Below are positions 1 through 6,356 of a stretch of 7,606 nt of DNA, one piece after another. The stretch's first letter is position 1; every line of letters starts with the position of its first letter. The stretch lies in the NCBI GenBank assembly GCA_021785115.1, contig JAJYGO010000417.1:1-7606 (forward strand), in the 5' to 3' direction. Made by a program: the position numbers and the translations under genes. This DNA is from Chloroflexota bacterium. GTDB lineage: Bacteria; Chloroflexota; Limnocylindria; Limnocylindrales; CSP1-4. A model generated the notes under the pieces. That model had not been told where the DNA came from, searched no databases, and saw nothing but the letters and a program-made list of their open reading frames with translations.

Positions 1-1
1 C

Positions 2-40
2 GGCCGCTGGCGCGACACGTACCCCGACCGCTTCTTCTAG
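2..40 (+). other. Upstream in-frame part of the transketolase, ending in TAG
   Basis: Read in the frame of the next gene, these 13 codons give GRWRDTYPDRFF followed by TAG. YPDRFF is the sequence that normally runs straight into the catalytic (N/D/Q)xGIAEQ motif of transketolase C-terminal subunits and of 1-deoxyxylulose-5-phosphate synthase (DXS). The following gene begins MGMAEQHM, so both halves of one conserved motif are present and in frame, with a stop codon where a single residue should be. This is therefore the tail of the same ancestral gene, which continues off the left edge, and not a separate upstream gene. The frame reading is direct; the homology is from family knowledge. Confidence 0.75.
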
Positions 41-904
41 ATGGGCATGGCGGAGCAGCACATGCTGAGCTTCGCCGGGGGCCTCGCCCGCGAAGGATTC
101 ACGCCGTTCGTCCACACGTTCGCCGTCTTCCTCTACCGCCGTGCCTACGACCAGCTCGCGATGTCGATCGCGTACCCCAACCTGCGCGTCCGCCTGATCG
201 GGTTCCTGCCGGGCATCACCACGCCCGGCGGAGTGACGCACCAGGCGATCGAGGACGTGGCGATCATGCGGGCGACTCCCAACATGACCGTGCTCGAGAC
301 GGGCGACGCGACGGAGGTGGAGAGCGTTCTCGACGTCGCGCAGGCGGTCGATGGGCCGGTGTACGTCCGGATGCTGCGCGGCGTCCTGCCGCGGCTCTTT
401 CCGCGCAGCGAGCCGATGCGGCTCGACCGCGTCCGCGTGCTGGCCGACGGCGAGGACGTCACGGTGCTGAGCGCGGGGATCGAGACCGAGGAGGCGATGA
501 AGGCGGTCCGCGCGCTTGCCTCGCGCGCCATCCGCGCACGCCATCTCCACGTCAGCACCCACAAGCCGTTCGGCGATCCCGAGATCCTCGAAAGCCTCGC
601 GGCGTCGCGCCATGGGGTCGTGACCGTGGAGAACCACTCGATCGTCGGCGGCCTCGGTTCCGCGGTCGCGGAACGCATCGCCGAAGCCGGGCTCGGGACC
701 CGGCTCGTCCGCGTCGGGCTGCGCGACACGTACGCCCATGGAGCGAGCCGCGGCTACCTGCAGGCGGAGTACGGTCTCGACGCGATCTCGATCGTGCGGG
801 CGGTGGAGCACCTGGTCGGCGCGCACACGGGGCTGGCGGCGGAGGACATGCCCGCCGAGGCCCTGGAGCCGGTCGGGCCGGTGGAGCGGGCAGACTCGCT
901 GTGA
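41..904 (+). CDS. Transketolase, C-terminal subunit (5' part missing or interrupted)
   Basis: This encodes the pyrimidine-binding and C-terminal domains of a thiamine-diphosphate transketolase, which moves two-carbon ketol units between sugar phosphates. GMAEQH, within the first seven residues, carries the Glu that activates the thiamine pyrimidine ring (codon 53-55). THTFAVFLYRRAYDQL, THQAIEDVAIMRATPN and VENHSIVGGLGSAVAE follow in the usual order. The frame gives 287 residues, but split C-terminal subunits normally have about 60 more residues before GIAEQ. ATG 41 has no Shine-Dalgarno sequence and falls inside a conserved motif, so it is unlikely to be the native start. The true gene probably begins before the window and is broken by TAG 38-40. 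A separate N-terminal subunit would be expected further upstream. The stop overlaps the RLP start by GTGA, implying co-translation. A split transketolase in a sugar operon recalls AptA/AptB (apulose-4-phosphate transketolase), but the substrate cannot be read from the sequence. Confidence 0.85.
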   Translation: MGMAEQHMLSFAGGLAREGFTPFVHTFAVFLYRRAYDQLAMSIAYPNLRVRLIGFLPGITTPGGVTHQAIEDVAIMRATPNMTVLETGDATEVESVLDVAQAVDGPVYVRMLRGVLPRLFPRSEPMRLDRVRVLADGEDVTVLSAGIETEEAMKAVRALASRAIRARHLHVSTHKPFGDPEILESLAASRHGVVTVENHSIVGGLGSAVAERIAEAGLGTRLVRVGLRDTYAHGASRGYLQAEYGLDAISIVRAVEHLVGAHTGLAAEDMPAEALEPVGPVERADSL

Positions 905-2046
905 CGATCCCCGCGGTCACGCTGTCGGTCTCGGGGCTGCGGATCCGCGCCCGATACGCGCTGGCCGGGCCACCGGCGGAGACGCCGGAGCGAGCCGCGG
1001 CGATCGCCGTCGAGCAGACGATCGAGTTCCCGGCCGACCTGATCGCCGACGACGACATCCGCCGGCACGTGATGGGGCGGGTCGAGTCGATCGAGGAGAT
1101 CGAACCCGAACTCAGCGTGGCGGAGCTCTCGTACGCCGTGGAGACCACGGGGTTCGAGTTGCCGCAGCTGCTGAACGTGCTGTTCGGCAACTGTTCGCTG
1201 CTGCCCGGCGTCCGACTGCTCGACGTGCGACTCCCGCCCGAGGTGCTCGCGCGTTTCCGCGGTCCCCGGTTCGGCGTCGCCGGCTTGCGCACGCTGCTCG
1301 ACGCGCAGACGCGACCGCTGCTCGCCACCGCGCTGAAGCCGATGGGCATGGACAGCGCGGCACTCGCCTCGATGGCGGGCACGCTCGCGAGCGGCGGCAT
1401 TGACCTGATCAAGGACGACCATAGCCTTGCGAACCAGCCGTTCGCGGTCTTTGCCGATCGGGTCGCCAAGTGCGCCGAGGCGGTGCGGGCGGCGGCAGCC
1501 CGCACCGGGCGCCCCGCGCTCTACCTCCCGTCGGTGAACGCCCCCGCCGACGAGCTCGAGGCACGCGTGCAGTTCGCCCGCGATGCCGGAGCCGGCGGTC
1601 TCCTCGTACTGCCGGGACTCGCCGGGTTCGACGCGATGCGCCACATCGCGGAGAACGACGCGCTCGCCCTGCCCGTCATGGCCCACCCGGCGTTCCTCGG
1701 TTCCTTCGTCACCGGCGAACGTGGCGGCATCGAGCATGGGCTCCTGTTCGGCACGCTCATGCGCCTCGCGGGCGCCGACATGACCATCTTCCCGAGCTAC
1801 GGAGGACGCTTCACGTTCAGCCGCGACGCGTGCCGATCGATCGCCGCGGCGTGCCGCTCGCCGCTCGGCCACCTTTCGCCCAGCCTCCCAGTCCCGGCGG
1901 GAGGCATGACGCTCGGTCGGCTGGCGGAGCTCACGTCCTTCTACGGCCGCGACAGCGTGCTTCTCATCGGCGGGGATCTCCAGCGAGGGGACCTGTACGA
2001 CAACGCGCGGCGGATGCGCGACGCGGCCGAGCGAATGGCGGGGTAG
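901..2046 (+). CDS. RuBisCO-like protein (form IV RLP)
   Basis: A 381-residue protein with the RuBisCO large-subunit fold: an N-terminal alpha/beta domain (about 1-120) and a TIM barrel (about 130-370). Motifs recognised by eye are LKP at K146 (RuBisCO K175), GGIDLIKDDH at 167-174 with K171 (the carbamylated K201) and D173 (D203), AHPAF at H262 (H294), H279 (H327 region), AGG at 333-335 and IGG at 356-358 (phosphate-binding glycines). Glu204 is replaced by His174, the loop-6 Lys334 by Thr (about 285) and Ser379 by Ala333. It should therefore not fix CO2. Known RLPs enolise, isomerise or decarboxylate sugar phosphates: MtnW/YkrW diketo-methylthiopentyl-1-phosphate enolase, the Rhodospirillum methylthioribulose-1-phosphate isomerase, and OiaX/OiaT of apionate catabolism. 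The GTG start overlaps the transketolase stop by four bases and fits the usual RLP N-terminus. The neighbouring mtnA makes a methylthioribulose-1-phosphate-like substrate plausible; the exact reaction is unknown. Confidence 0.9.
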   Translation: MTIPAVTLSVSGLRIRARYALAGPPAETPERAAAIAVEQTIEFPADLIADDDIRRHVMGRVESIEEIEPELSVAELSYAVETTGFELPQLLNVLFGNCSLLPGVRLLDVRLPPEVLARFRGPRFGVAGLRTLLDAQTRPLLATALKPMGMDSAALASMAGTLASGGIDLIKDDHSLANQPFAVFADRVAKCAEAVRAAAARTGRPALYLPSVNAPADELEARVQFARDAGAGGLLVLPGLAGFDAMRHIAENDALALPVMAHPAFLGSFVTGERGGIEHGLLFGTLMRLAGADMTIFPSYGGRFTFSRDACRSIAAACRSPLGHLSPSLPVPAGGMTLGRLAELTSFYGRDSVLLIGGDLQRGDLYDNARRMRDAAERMAG

Positions 2047-2048
2047 CG

Positions 2049-3071
2049 ATGGCCGCGCGACGCTCCCGCTCAACCCCGGCGATCTCTGCGGGTACCGACG
2101 ATCACCGCGGCTTCCTCATCGAGGTCGCGTGGCTCCATCACGAGTTCGGACTCACCCAGGAGACCATCGCGGACCGGATGGCCGTCTCGCGGTCCACGAT
2201 CAGCCGGGCGCTGAGCGAGGCAGAACGGCTCGGGATCGTCCAGGTCGTCCTGACCGAACCCCTGCCCGGCCCGGCCCGACTGGCGGACGAGCTGCGCGAG
2301 CGGTTCGGGGTTCCTGCCCACGTGGGAGCGGGTCTCGCCGGCGATCCGGCCCTTCCGGTCGCGGCCCGTGCGGCGGCACGCGTGATCGAGCGAACCGCCT
2401 CGGCCGGCGGAGTGGTGATCGCCGCGAGCTGGGGGCGGACGCTGGCCGCCGCGGTCCGCGAGGTCCGACCGCGCCGGACGGCGGACGTGACGGTCGTCGA
2501 TGCGGTCGGCCACGCGAGCGGGGGCGCACTCGCCCCCGCCGTCGAGGTAACCGCGCGGCTCGCCGATACTCTCGGCGGCAGGGCGGTGCACATGCCCTCC
2601 CCGGCGTTCGCCGATTCGAGGGGGTCGCTCGAATTCCTGCTCTCGTCCGCGCCCGTCCGTCAGGCGCTTGATCTGGCGCGCTCGGCGGACCTCACGCTCG
2701 TTTCGGTGGGGATCGTGGGCGACGCATCGCTCCTCCGTGGATCCGGGTTCGTCTCGCCGGCCACGATGAAGCAGGCGATGGCGATGGGTGCCGTGGGGGA
2801 GATCCTGGGCTGGTACTACGACGCCACCGGTCGCGCCGTGCGGACCGTGGATCTCCTGCCGGTGGGGCTGTCGCTCGCGGACCTCCGGCAATCGCGGCGG
2901 GTCGTCGCGGTGGCGGCTGGGGCAGAGAAGGCGACAGCGCTGCGCGGTGCGCTCGCGGGCGACTTCCTCGACGAGATCGTCGTGGACGCGTCGCTCGGCG
3001 CGGCGCTGCTGACTGCTGACGAGGGCTCGCACACCAGCGGTGCGTCGACGCGCGAGAGCCGAACGGCCTGA
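2049..3071 (+). CDS. SorC/DeoR-type transcriptional regulator with sugar-binding domain
   Basis: A 340-residue regulator of the SorC family. The N-terminal helix-turn-helix lies at about residues 35-55 (LTQETIADRMAVSRSTISRAL). The effector domain (about 80-325) has the family marks SWGRTL, VSVGIVGD...GSGFVS and MGAVGEILGWYYDATGR. SorC-family proteins bind phosphorylated sugars and control their own catabolic operons as repressors or activators. ATG 2049 is 2 bp after the RLP stop, so this gene is probably the last of the transketolase-RLP unit. The open frame continues far upstream inside the RLP, but that part has no family similarity, and this ATG puts the HTH at the normal distance from the N-terminus. 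The length is slightly above the usual 310-320, owing to a Ser/Arg-rich head and a polar tail after about residue 322. A likely effector is a pathway sugar phosphate, and a likely target is the palindrome just downstream of its stop codon (inference). Confidence 0.9.
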   Translation: MAARRSRSTPAISAGTDDHRGFLIEVAWLHHEFGLTQETIADRMAVSRSTISRALSEAERLGIVQVVLTEPLPGPARLADELRERFGVPAHVGAGLAGDPALPVAARAAARVIERTASAGGVVIAASWGRTLAAAVREVRPRRTADVTVVDAVGHASGGALAPAVEVTARLADTLGGRAVHMPSPAFADSRGSLEFLLSSAPVRQALDLARSADLTLVSVGIVGDASLLRGSGFVSPATMKQAMAMGAVGEILGWYYDATGRAVRTVDLLPVGLSLADLRQSRRVVAVAAGAEKATALRGALAGDFLDEIVVDASLGAALLTADEGSHTSGASTRESRTA

Positions 3072-3090
3072 AAAGGAAATGCAATCGGCG

Positions 3091-3121
3091 GTTGGTTGGC
3101 GAGTTGTAGGACAACTAACGT
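3091..3121 (+). promoter_or_regulatory. Candidate promoter and operator palindrome before mtnA
   Basis: The gap after the regulator holds a perfect inverted repeat AGTTGT-AGG-ACAACT at 3102-3116. A second, wider symmetry pairs GTTGGTTG (3091-3098) with CAACTAAC (3112-3119) at 7 of 8 positions. TTGGTT (3092-3097) and TAACGT (3116-3121), 18 bp apart, could serve as weak -35 and -10 boxes, which would place the palindrome inside the promoter, as for a repressor site. Transcription would then begin near 3128 and leave a leader of about 30 nt before the GTG start of mtnA. The repeat has no T-run after it, so it is not a terminator. The symmetry is seen directly; the promoter and the link to the SorC-type regulator are inferred. 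TTGT-AGG-ACAA would also suit a GntR-family site. Confidence 0.45.
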
Positions 3122-3143
3122 ATGACGTACTTCAGGTCCGCAC

Positions 3144-3150
3144 GAGAAGG
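3144..3150 (+). promoter_or_regulatory. Ribosome binding site deciding the mtnA start
   Basis: GAGAAGG lies 7 nt before GTG 3158. The earlier ATG at 3122 has only AGGA (3108-3111) inside the palindrome, 10 nt away, so GTG 3158 is the better supported start. Confidence 0.5.
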
Positions 3151-3157
3151 GCGCGCT

Positions 3158-4198
3158 GTGGCTGACGATCTCCGCACGATTGACTGGACGGGCTCGAGCA
3201 TCCGGCTCGTCGACCAGACGCGCCTGCCGGCCGCTCTCGCGTACCTCGATGTCCGCGACGTGGACACACTCGTCGACGCGATCGTGCGCCTCGCCGTGCG
3301 CGGAGCCCCCGCCCTCGGGGTGGCGGGCGCGCTCGGCGTCGGTCTCGCCATGGTCCAGGCGCGCCGCGAGCGGTGGACGACGGCCCAGTTGCAGGATGCG
3401 ATCGATCGGATCCGTGACGCGCGCCCGACCGCGGTGAACCTCGCCTGGGGTGTGGAGCAGGTGAGGGGACTGATGGCGGCCGGAGAGCAGGCCGTGATCG
3501 ACCGCGCGCGAGAGCTCATTGCCGAGGATGAGCGCACGAACCACGCGATCGGGCGGAACGGCGCCGACTGGATTCTCTCCACCGTCGCGCGGCGGCCGAT
3601 CCGCGTCCTGACGCACTGCAACACGGGAACGCTCGCGACTACCGCCTGGGGGACGGCGCTCGGCATCATCCGCGAGTTGCACGCGCGCGGAATGCTCGAA
3701 CGTGTCTACGTGGATGAAACCCGTCCGCTGCTGCAGGGCTCGCGATTGACGGCATGGGAGCTGGAGGAGGCGGCCATCCCGTATCTCGTCGAGGCGGATG
3801 GGGCCGCGGCGAGCACGGCGGCGCGCCATCTCGTTGACGTCGCGATTATCGGCGCCGACCGCATCGCGGCGAACGGGGACACCGCCAACAAGATCGGTTC
3901 CCTCGGTGTCGCGCTCGCCTGCGCGCACGCGGGCATCCCGTTCGTCGTCGCGGCACCGCAGTCCACGGTCGACCTGCAGACCCCTTCCGGCGAGGACATC
4001 GAGATCGAATTCCGCGACCCTGGCGAGGTCACCCGATGGGGCGGCGTCCAGGTTGCGCCCGCCGCGGCGATCGGCCACAACCCGGCCTTTGACGTCACGC
4101 CCGGCCGCCTCGTGAGCGCGCTCGTGACCGAGCACGGGGTCGTCGAGGTGGCACAGGGCCGGCTGCCCCGCGAGCTGGTCGGGGTGACGGCGGCATGA
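3158..4198 (+). CDS. mtnA: MtnA-type S-methyl-5-thioribose-1-phosphate isomerase
   Basis: An aldose-1-phosphate to ketose-1-phosphate isomerase of the MtnA/eIF2B-like family. In methionine salvage it converts methylthioribose-1-phosphate to methylthioribulose-1-phosphate; in the DHAP shunt the same family (DrdI) also handles 5-deoxyribose-1-phosphate. Both catalytic residues are present: Cys154 in THCNTGTLATTAWGTALG and Asp234 in GADRIAANGDTANKIGS, spaced as in the Bacillus enzyme (C160/D240). RGAPALGVAGALG near the N-terminus is also typical. GTG 3158 gives 346 residues starting (V/M)ADDLRTIDW, the normal MtnA start; ATG 3122 would add 12 residues unlike the family and would begin next to the palindrome. 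The stop overlaps the aldolase start by ATGA. The standard downstream salvage genes mtnB, mtnC and mtnD are absent and an aldolase follows instead, so a DHAP-shunt-like role fits better than classical methionine salvage. Ribose-1,5-bisphosphate isomerase is a related alternative but less likely. Confidence 0.9.
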   Translation: MADDLRTIDWTGSSIRLVDQTRLPAALAYLDVRDVDTLVDAIVRLAVRGAPALGVAGALGVGLAMVQARRERWTTAQLQDAIDRIRDARPTAVNLAWGVEQVRGLMAAGEQAVIDRARELIAEDERTNHAIGRNGADWILSTVARRPIRVLTHCNTGTLATTAWGTALGIIRELHARGMLERVYVDETRPLLQGSRLTAWELEEAAIPYLVEADGAAASTAARHLVDVAIIGADRIAANGDTANKIGSLGVALACAHAGIPFVVAAPQSTVDLQTPSGEDIEIEFRDPGEVTRWGGVQVAPAAAIGHNPAFDVTPGRLVSALVTEHGVVEVAQGRLPRELVGVTAA

Positions 4199-6261
4199 GC
4201 CAGTCCGTGGGCGTGACCAGGACAGACAACCAGGCGACCCCGCTTCCGGAGCCGCTTGAGGACCTTCTCGCGCGGGCACACCGCCTGGGCGTTGACCAGT
4301 CGCTCGTCGTGCACGGCGGCGGCAATGCGTCCGCCAAGGGCACGCTCATCGATCGCCTGGGACGCGTGCGACCCGTCGTCTGGGTCAAGGCGTCCGGGGT
4401 CGACATGGGGCAGGCCGGCGTGAGCGATTTCCCGGCGCTCTGGCTCGACGAGTTCGACGCGCTGCGCGGCCGGATGGCCGTTTCCGACGACGAGGTGGAG
4501 GCAGTCGTGCGGGGCGCGCTCGTCGATCCGCGGGCGCCCAACCCGTCCATGGAGACGCTGCTCCACGCGTTCCTCCCGCACGCCCATATCGATCACGTCC
4601 ATGCCGACGCGGTGCTCGCGCTGGTGAACCACCCGCGCGCCGCGGAGGCGGTCCGCGAGGCGCTCGGCCCGGGCTACGCGTTCCTCGACTGGGAGCGACC
4701 CGGCTTCAGTTTGGCGAGCGCGGTCGCGTCCGTTGCCGGCGGCGACGGCGCCGTGCTCGCCCACCACGGGCTCATCACTTGGGCGGACGACTCCGAGGCG
4801 TGCCTCGCGAAGACGCTCGACGCTGTCCACAGCGCCGCGGAGTACGTCAAGGGCCGGGTGGAGGCTCGGCGGGCCGAGGACAGCCGGGCTGAGGCGGGAC
4901 CGGCGCCGCGCCGCGAGGCGGCCACGCCGGAGCTGGGTGACGAGGAACTCCAGGCGCTGCTGCTCCACCTGCGTGGGGCCGTCTCGAAGCGGGGTTGTCG
5001 GGTGCTCCGGGTGGATCGGGGCCTGCGCGCGCTCGCCGATCGGCCGGACGTCGAGCGCGTTGCCGCGGCTGGCGTCGCCAGTGCGGACCACATGCTCTGG
5101 ATGCGCCCGCGGGCCGCGGTCGTGGCGGGAGCGGACCGCGAGACGCAGCAGGCCGCCGTGGCTGATTTCGAGCGGGCGTACGGCGAGTACTTCGAGCGGC
5201 AGCGCGCCACGCTGGCGATCGAGGCGGCCATGCACGATCCGGCGCCTCGGGCGCTGTTGGTGCCCGGACTGGGTCTCGTGACGACCGGCGCCGACCACTC
5301 GGAGGCGCGTCGCGTGGCCGAGGTGGCGGCCCATACGCTCGCCGTGTCCGCGGATGTGATCGACGCCTTCGGCGACCCGCAGCCGCTCGACGAGCGGGCC
5401 ACGTTCGACTTCGACTACTGGCCACTCGAGCTGTACAAGCTCACCCTGCGGCCCGCGCCCCGGCGGTTCGCGGGCACCGTCCACGTCGTCACTGGTGCGG
5501 CGTCGGGGATCGGGCGGCGCATCGCGCTGACGCTGGCGGCCTCGGGAGCGAGCGTCGTGGCGGCCGACCTGGACGGCCCGGGGCTCGAGGCTCTCGCGGC
5601 GGAGATCGGCGAGCGGGGCGGGCCGGTGCCGGTGACGGTCGCCGGCGACCAATCCGACGAGGCGGTGGTCACCGAGACGGTGCGCCAGGCCGTGCGCGTG
5701 TTCGGGGGCCTCGACGGCGTGGTCCTGAACGCAGGCGTCGGCGTGAGCGGCAACATCGACGAGCTCGAGACGGACCGCTGGCGACTGGCGCTCGCGGTCA
5801 ACCTCACGAGCGCGTTCCTCCTGACACGCGAGGCGATCCGCGTCCTGAAGGAGCAGGGGCTCGGCGGCGCGCTCGTGTACGTGGCGAGCAAGAACGCCTT
5901 CGCGCCGGGGGCGGGGTTCGGCGCCTACTCGGTGACGAAGGCCGGGATGATCCAGCTGATGCGGATCGCGGCCCTCGAGGCCGGTCCGTTCGGCATCCGC
6001 GCCAACGCGGTGAACCCCGACGCCATCTTCGACAACTCGCGGCTCTGGGCCGGTGGCCTGCGCGAGGAGCGCGCGGCCGCGCACGGGGTGCGGCCCGAGG
6101 AGCTCGAGGACTTCTACGCGAAACGAAACCTGCTGCACCGACACGTGACGACCGAGGACGTCTCCGCCTCCGTTCTGTTCCTGCTGTCGGAGGAGTCGTC
6201 ACGCACGACCGGCTGCGTGATTCCCGTGGATGGTGGGGTGGCCGCGGGATTCCCACGCTGA
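4195..6261 (+). CDS. Bifunctional class II aldolase / short-chain dehydrogenase (RhaEW-like)
   Basis: A 688-residue fusion. Residues about 20-215 and on to about 420 form the class II (AraD/RhaD-type) aldolase part: VHGGGNASAK, SMETLLHAF with Glu120, a His-rich segment (H124, H129, H131, H134, H136) and HHG at 190-192, supplying the metal site. An Ala/Arg/Glu-rich stretch at about 220-250 looks like a linker. Residues about 428-688 form a short-chain dehydrogenase: nucleotide loop TGAASGIG (433-440), NAG (512-514), and the catalytic tetrad Asn536, Ser565, Tyr578 and Lys582. This architecture and length match the rhamnulose-1-phosphate aldolase/lactaldehyde dehydrogenase of rhamnose catabolism. 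No rhamnose isomerase or kinase is present here and mtnA is translationally coupled to it. A 5-deoxyribulose-1-phosphate or methylthioribulose-1-phosphate aldolase, giving DHAP plus an aldehyde oxidised by the fused domain, is therefore a reasonable alternative (inference). Both active sites look intact. Confidence 0.9.
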   Translation: MSQSVGVTRTDNQATPLPEPLEDLLARAHRLGVDQSLVVHGGGNASAKGTLIDRLGRVRPVVWVKASGVDMGQAGVSDFPALWLDEFDALRGRMAVSDDEVEAVVRGALVDPRAPNPSMETLLHAFLPHAHIDHVHADAVLALVNHPRAAEAVREALGPGYAFLDWERPGFSLASAVASVAGGDGAVLAHHGLITWADDSEACLAKTLDAVHSAAEYVKGRVEARRAEDSRAEAGPAPRREAATPELGDEELQALLLHLRGAVSKRGCRVLRVDRGLRALADRPDVERVAAAGVASADHMLWMRPRAAVVAGADRETQQAAVADFERAYGEYFERQRATLAIEAAMHDPAPRALLVPGLGLVTTGADHSEARRVAEVAAHTLAVSADVIDAFGDPQPLDERATFDFDYWPLELYKLTLRPAPRRFAGTVHVVTGAASGIGRRIALTLAASGASVVAADLDGPGLEALAAEIGERGGPVPVTVAGDQSDEAVVTETVRQAVRVFGGLDGVVLNAGVGVSGNIDELETDRWRLALAVNLTSAFLLTREAIRVLKEQGLGGALVYVASKNAFAPGAGFGAYSVTKAGMIQLMRIAALEAGPFGIRANAVNPDAIFDNSRLWAGGLREERAAAHGVRPEELEDFYAKRNLLHRHVTTEDVSASVLFLLSEESSRTTGCVIPVDGGVAAGFPR

Positions 6262-6300
6262 ACGCCGCGCGAAAGGGCAGGACCCTGAAGAGGAGGAGGC

Positions 6301-6318
6301 CGATCGGAGACCGGATCG
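6301..6318 (+). other. Small hairpin in the aldolase-SBP gap, after an SD-like purine tract
   Basis: The 95-bp gap 6262-6356 has no gene. It holds AGGAGGAGG (6291-6299) with no start codon at normal spacing. Next comes CGATCGG-AGA-CCGGATCG (6301-6318), which can fold into 5+2 base pairs with one bulged G and a 3-nt loop. There is no T-run, so it is not an intrinsic terminator. A hairpin ahead of a substrate-binding protein gene could stabilise its mRNA, but this is unproven. Confidence 0.25.
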
Positions 6319-6345
6319 TGATCAGCTGGCGTCCCACCTGACCCC

Positions 6346-6351
6346 AAGGAG
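6346..6351 (+). promoter_or_regulatory. Strong ribosome binding site of the SBP gene
   Basis: AAGGAG lies 5 nt before ATG 6357 and is the best Shine-Dalgarno match among the genes here, consistent with high expression of a transporter binding protein. Confidence 0.7.
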
Positions 6352-6356
6352 AGAGG

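Noticed and set aside
38..40. TAG read as pyrrolysine or another amino acid throughout the genome
   Set aside because: TAG ends the RLP (2044-2046) and SBP (7464-7466) genes exactly where their families end, so general reassignment is unlikely.
901..2046. Genuine CO2-fixing RuBisCO
   Set aside because: The loop-6 lysine and the Glu204 metal ligand are replaced, the protein is short (381 residues), and no small subunit or phosphoribulokinase is near.
1470..2048. Upstream extension of the regulator frame
   Set aside because: This part is inside the RLP gene, is Arg/Pro-rich and has no family similarity; ATG 2049 gives the normal SorC-family N-terminus.
754..2073. 439-codon minus-strand open frame opposite the transketolase end and RLP
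   Set aside because: The translation has no recognisable motifs and biased composition, and the plus-strand RLP carries clear RuBisCO-family motifs.
3102..3116. Rho-independent terminator after the regulator gene
   Set aside because: The 6-bp stem is AT-containing and is not followed by a T-run; an operator is the better reading.
3122..3157. ATG 3122 as the mtnA start
   Set aside because: It adds 12 residues not typical of MtnA, has a poorer ribosome binding site and overlaps the presumed promoter; it cannot be fully excluded.
3706..6144. 812-codon open frame on the minus strand
   Set aside because: It lies opposite mtnA and the aldolase-dehydrogenase, both well supported by catalytic motifs. 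Its Arg/His/Gly-rich translation is typical of antisense shadows in GC-rich DNA.
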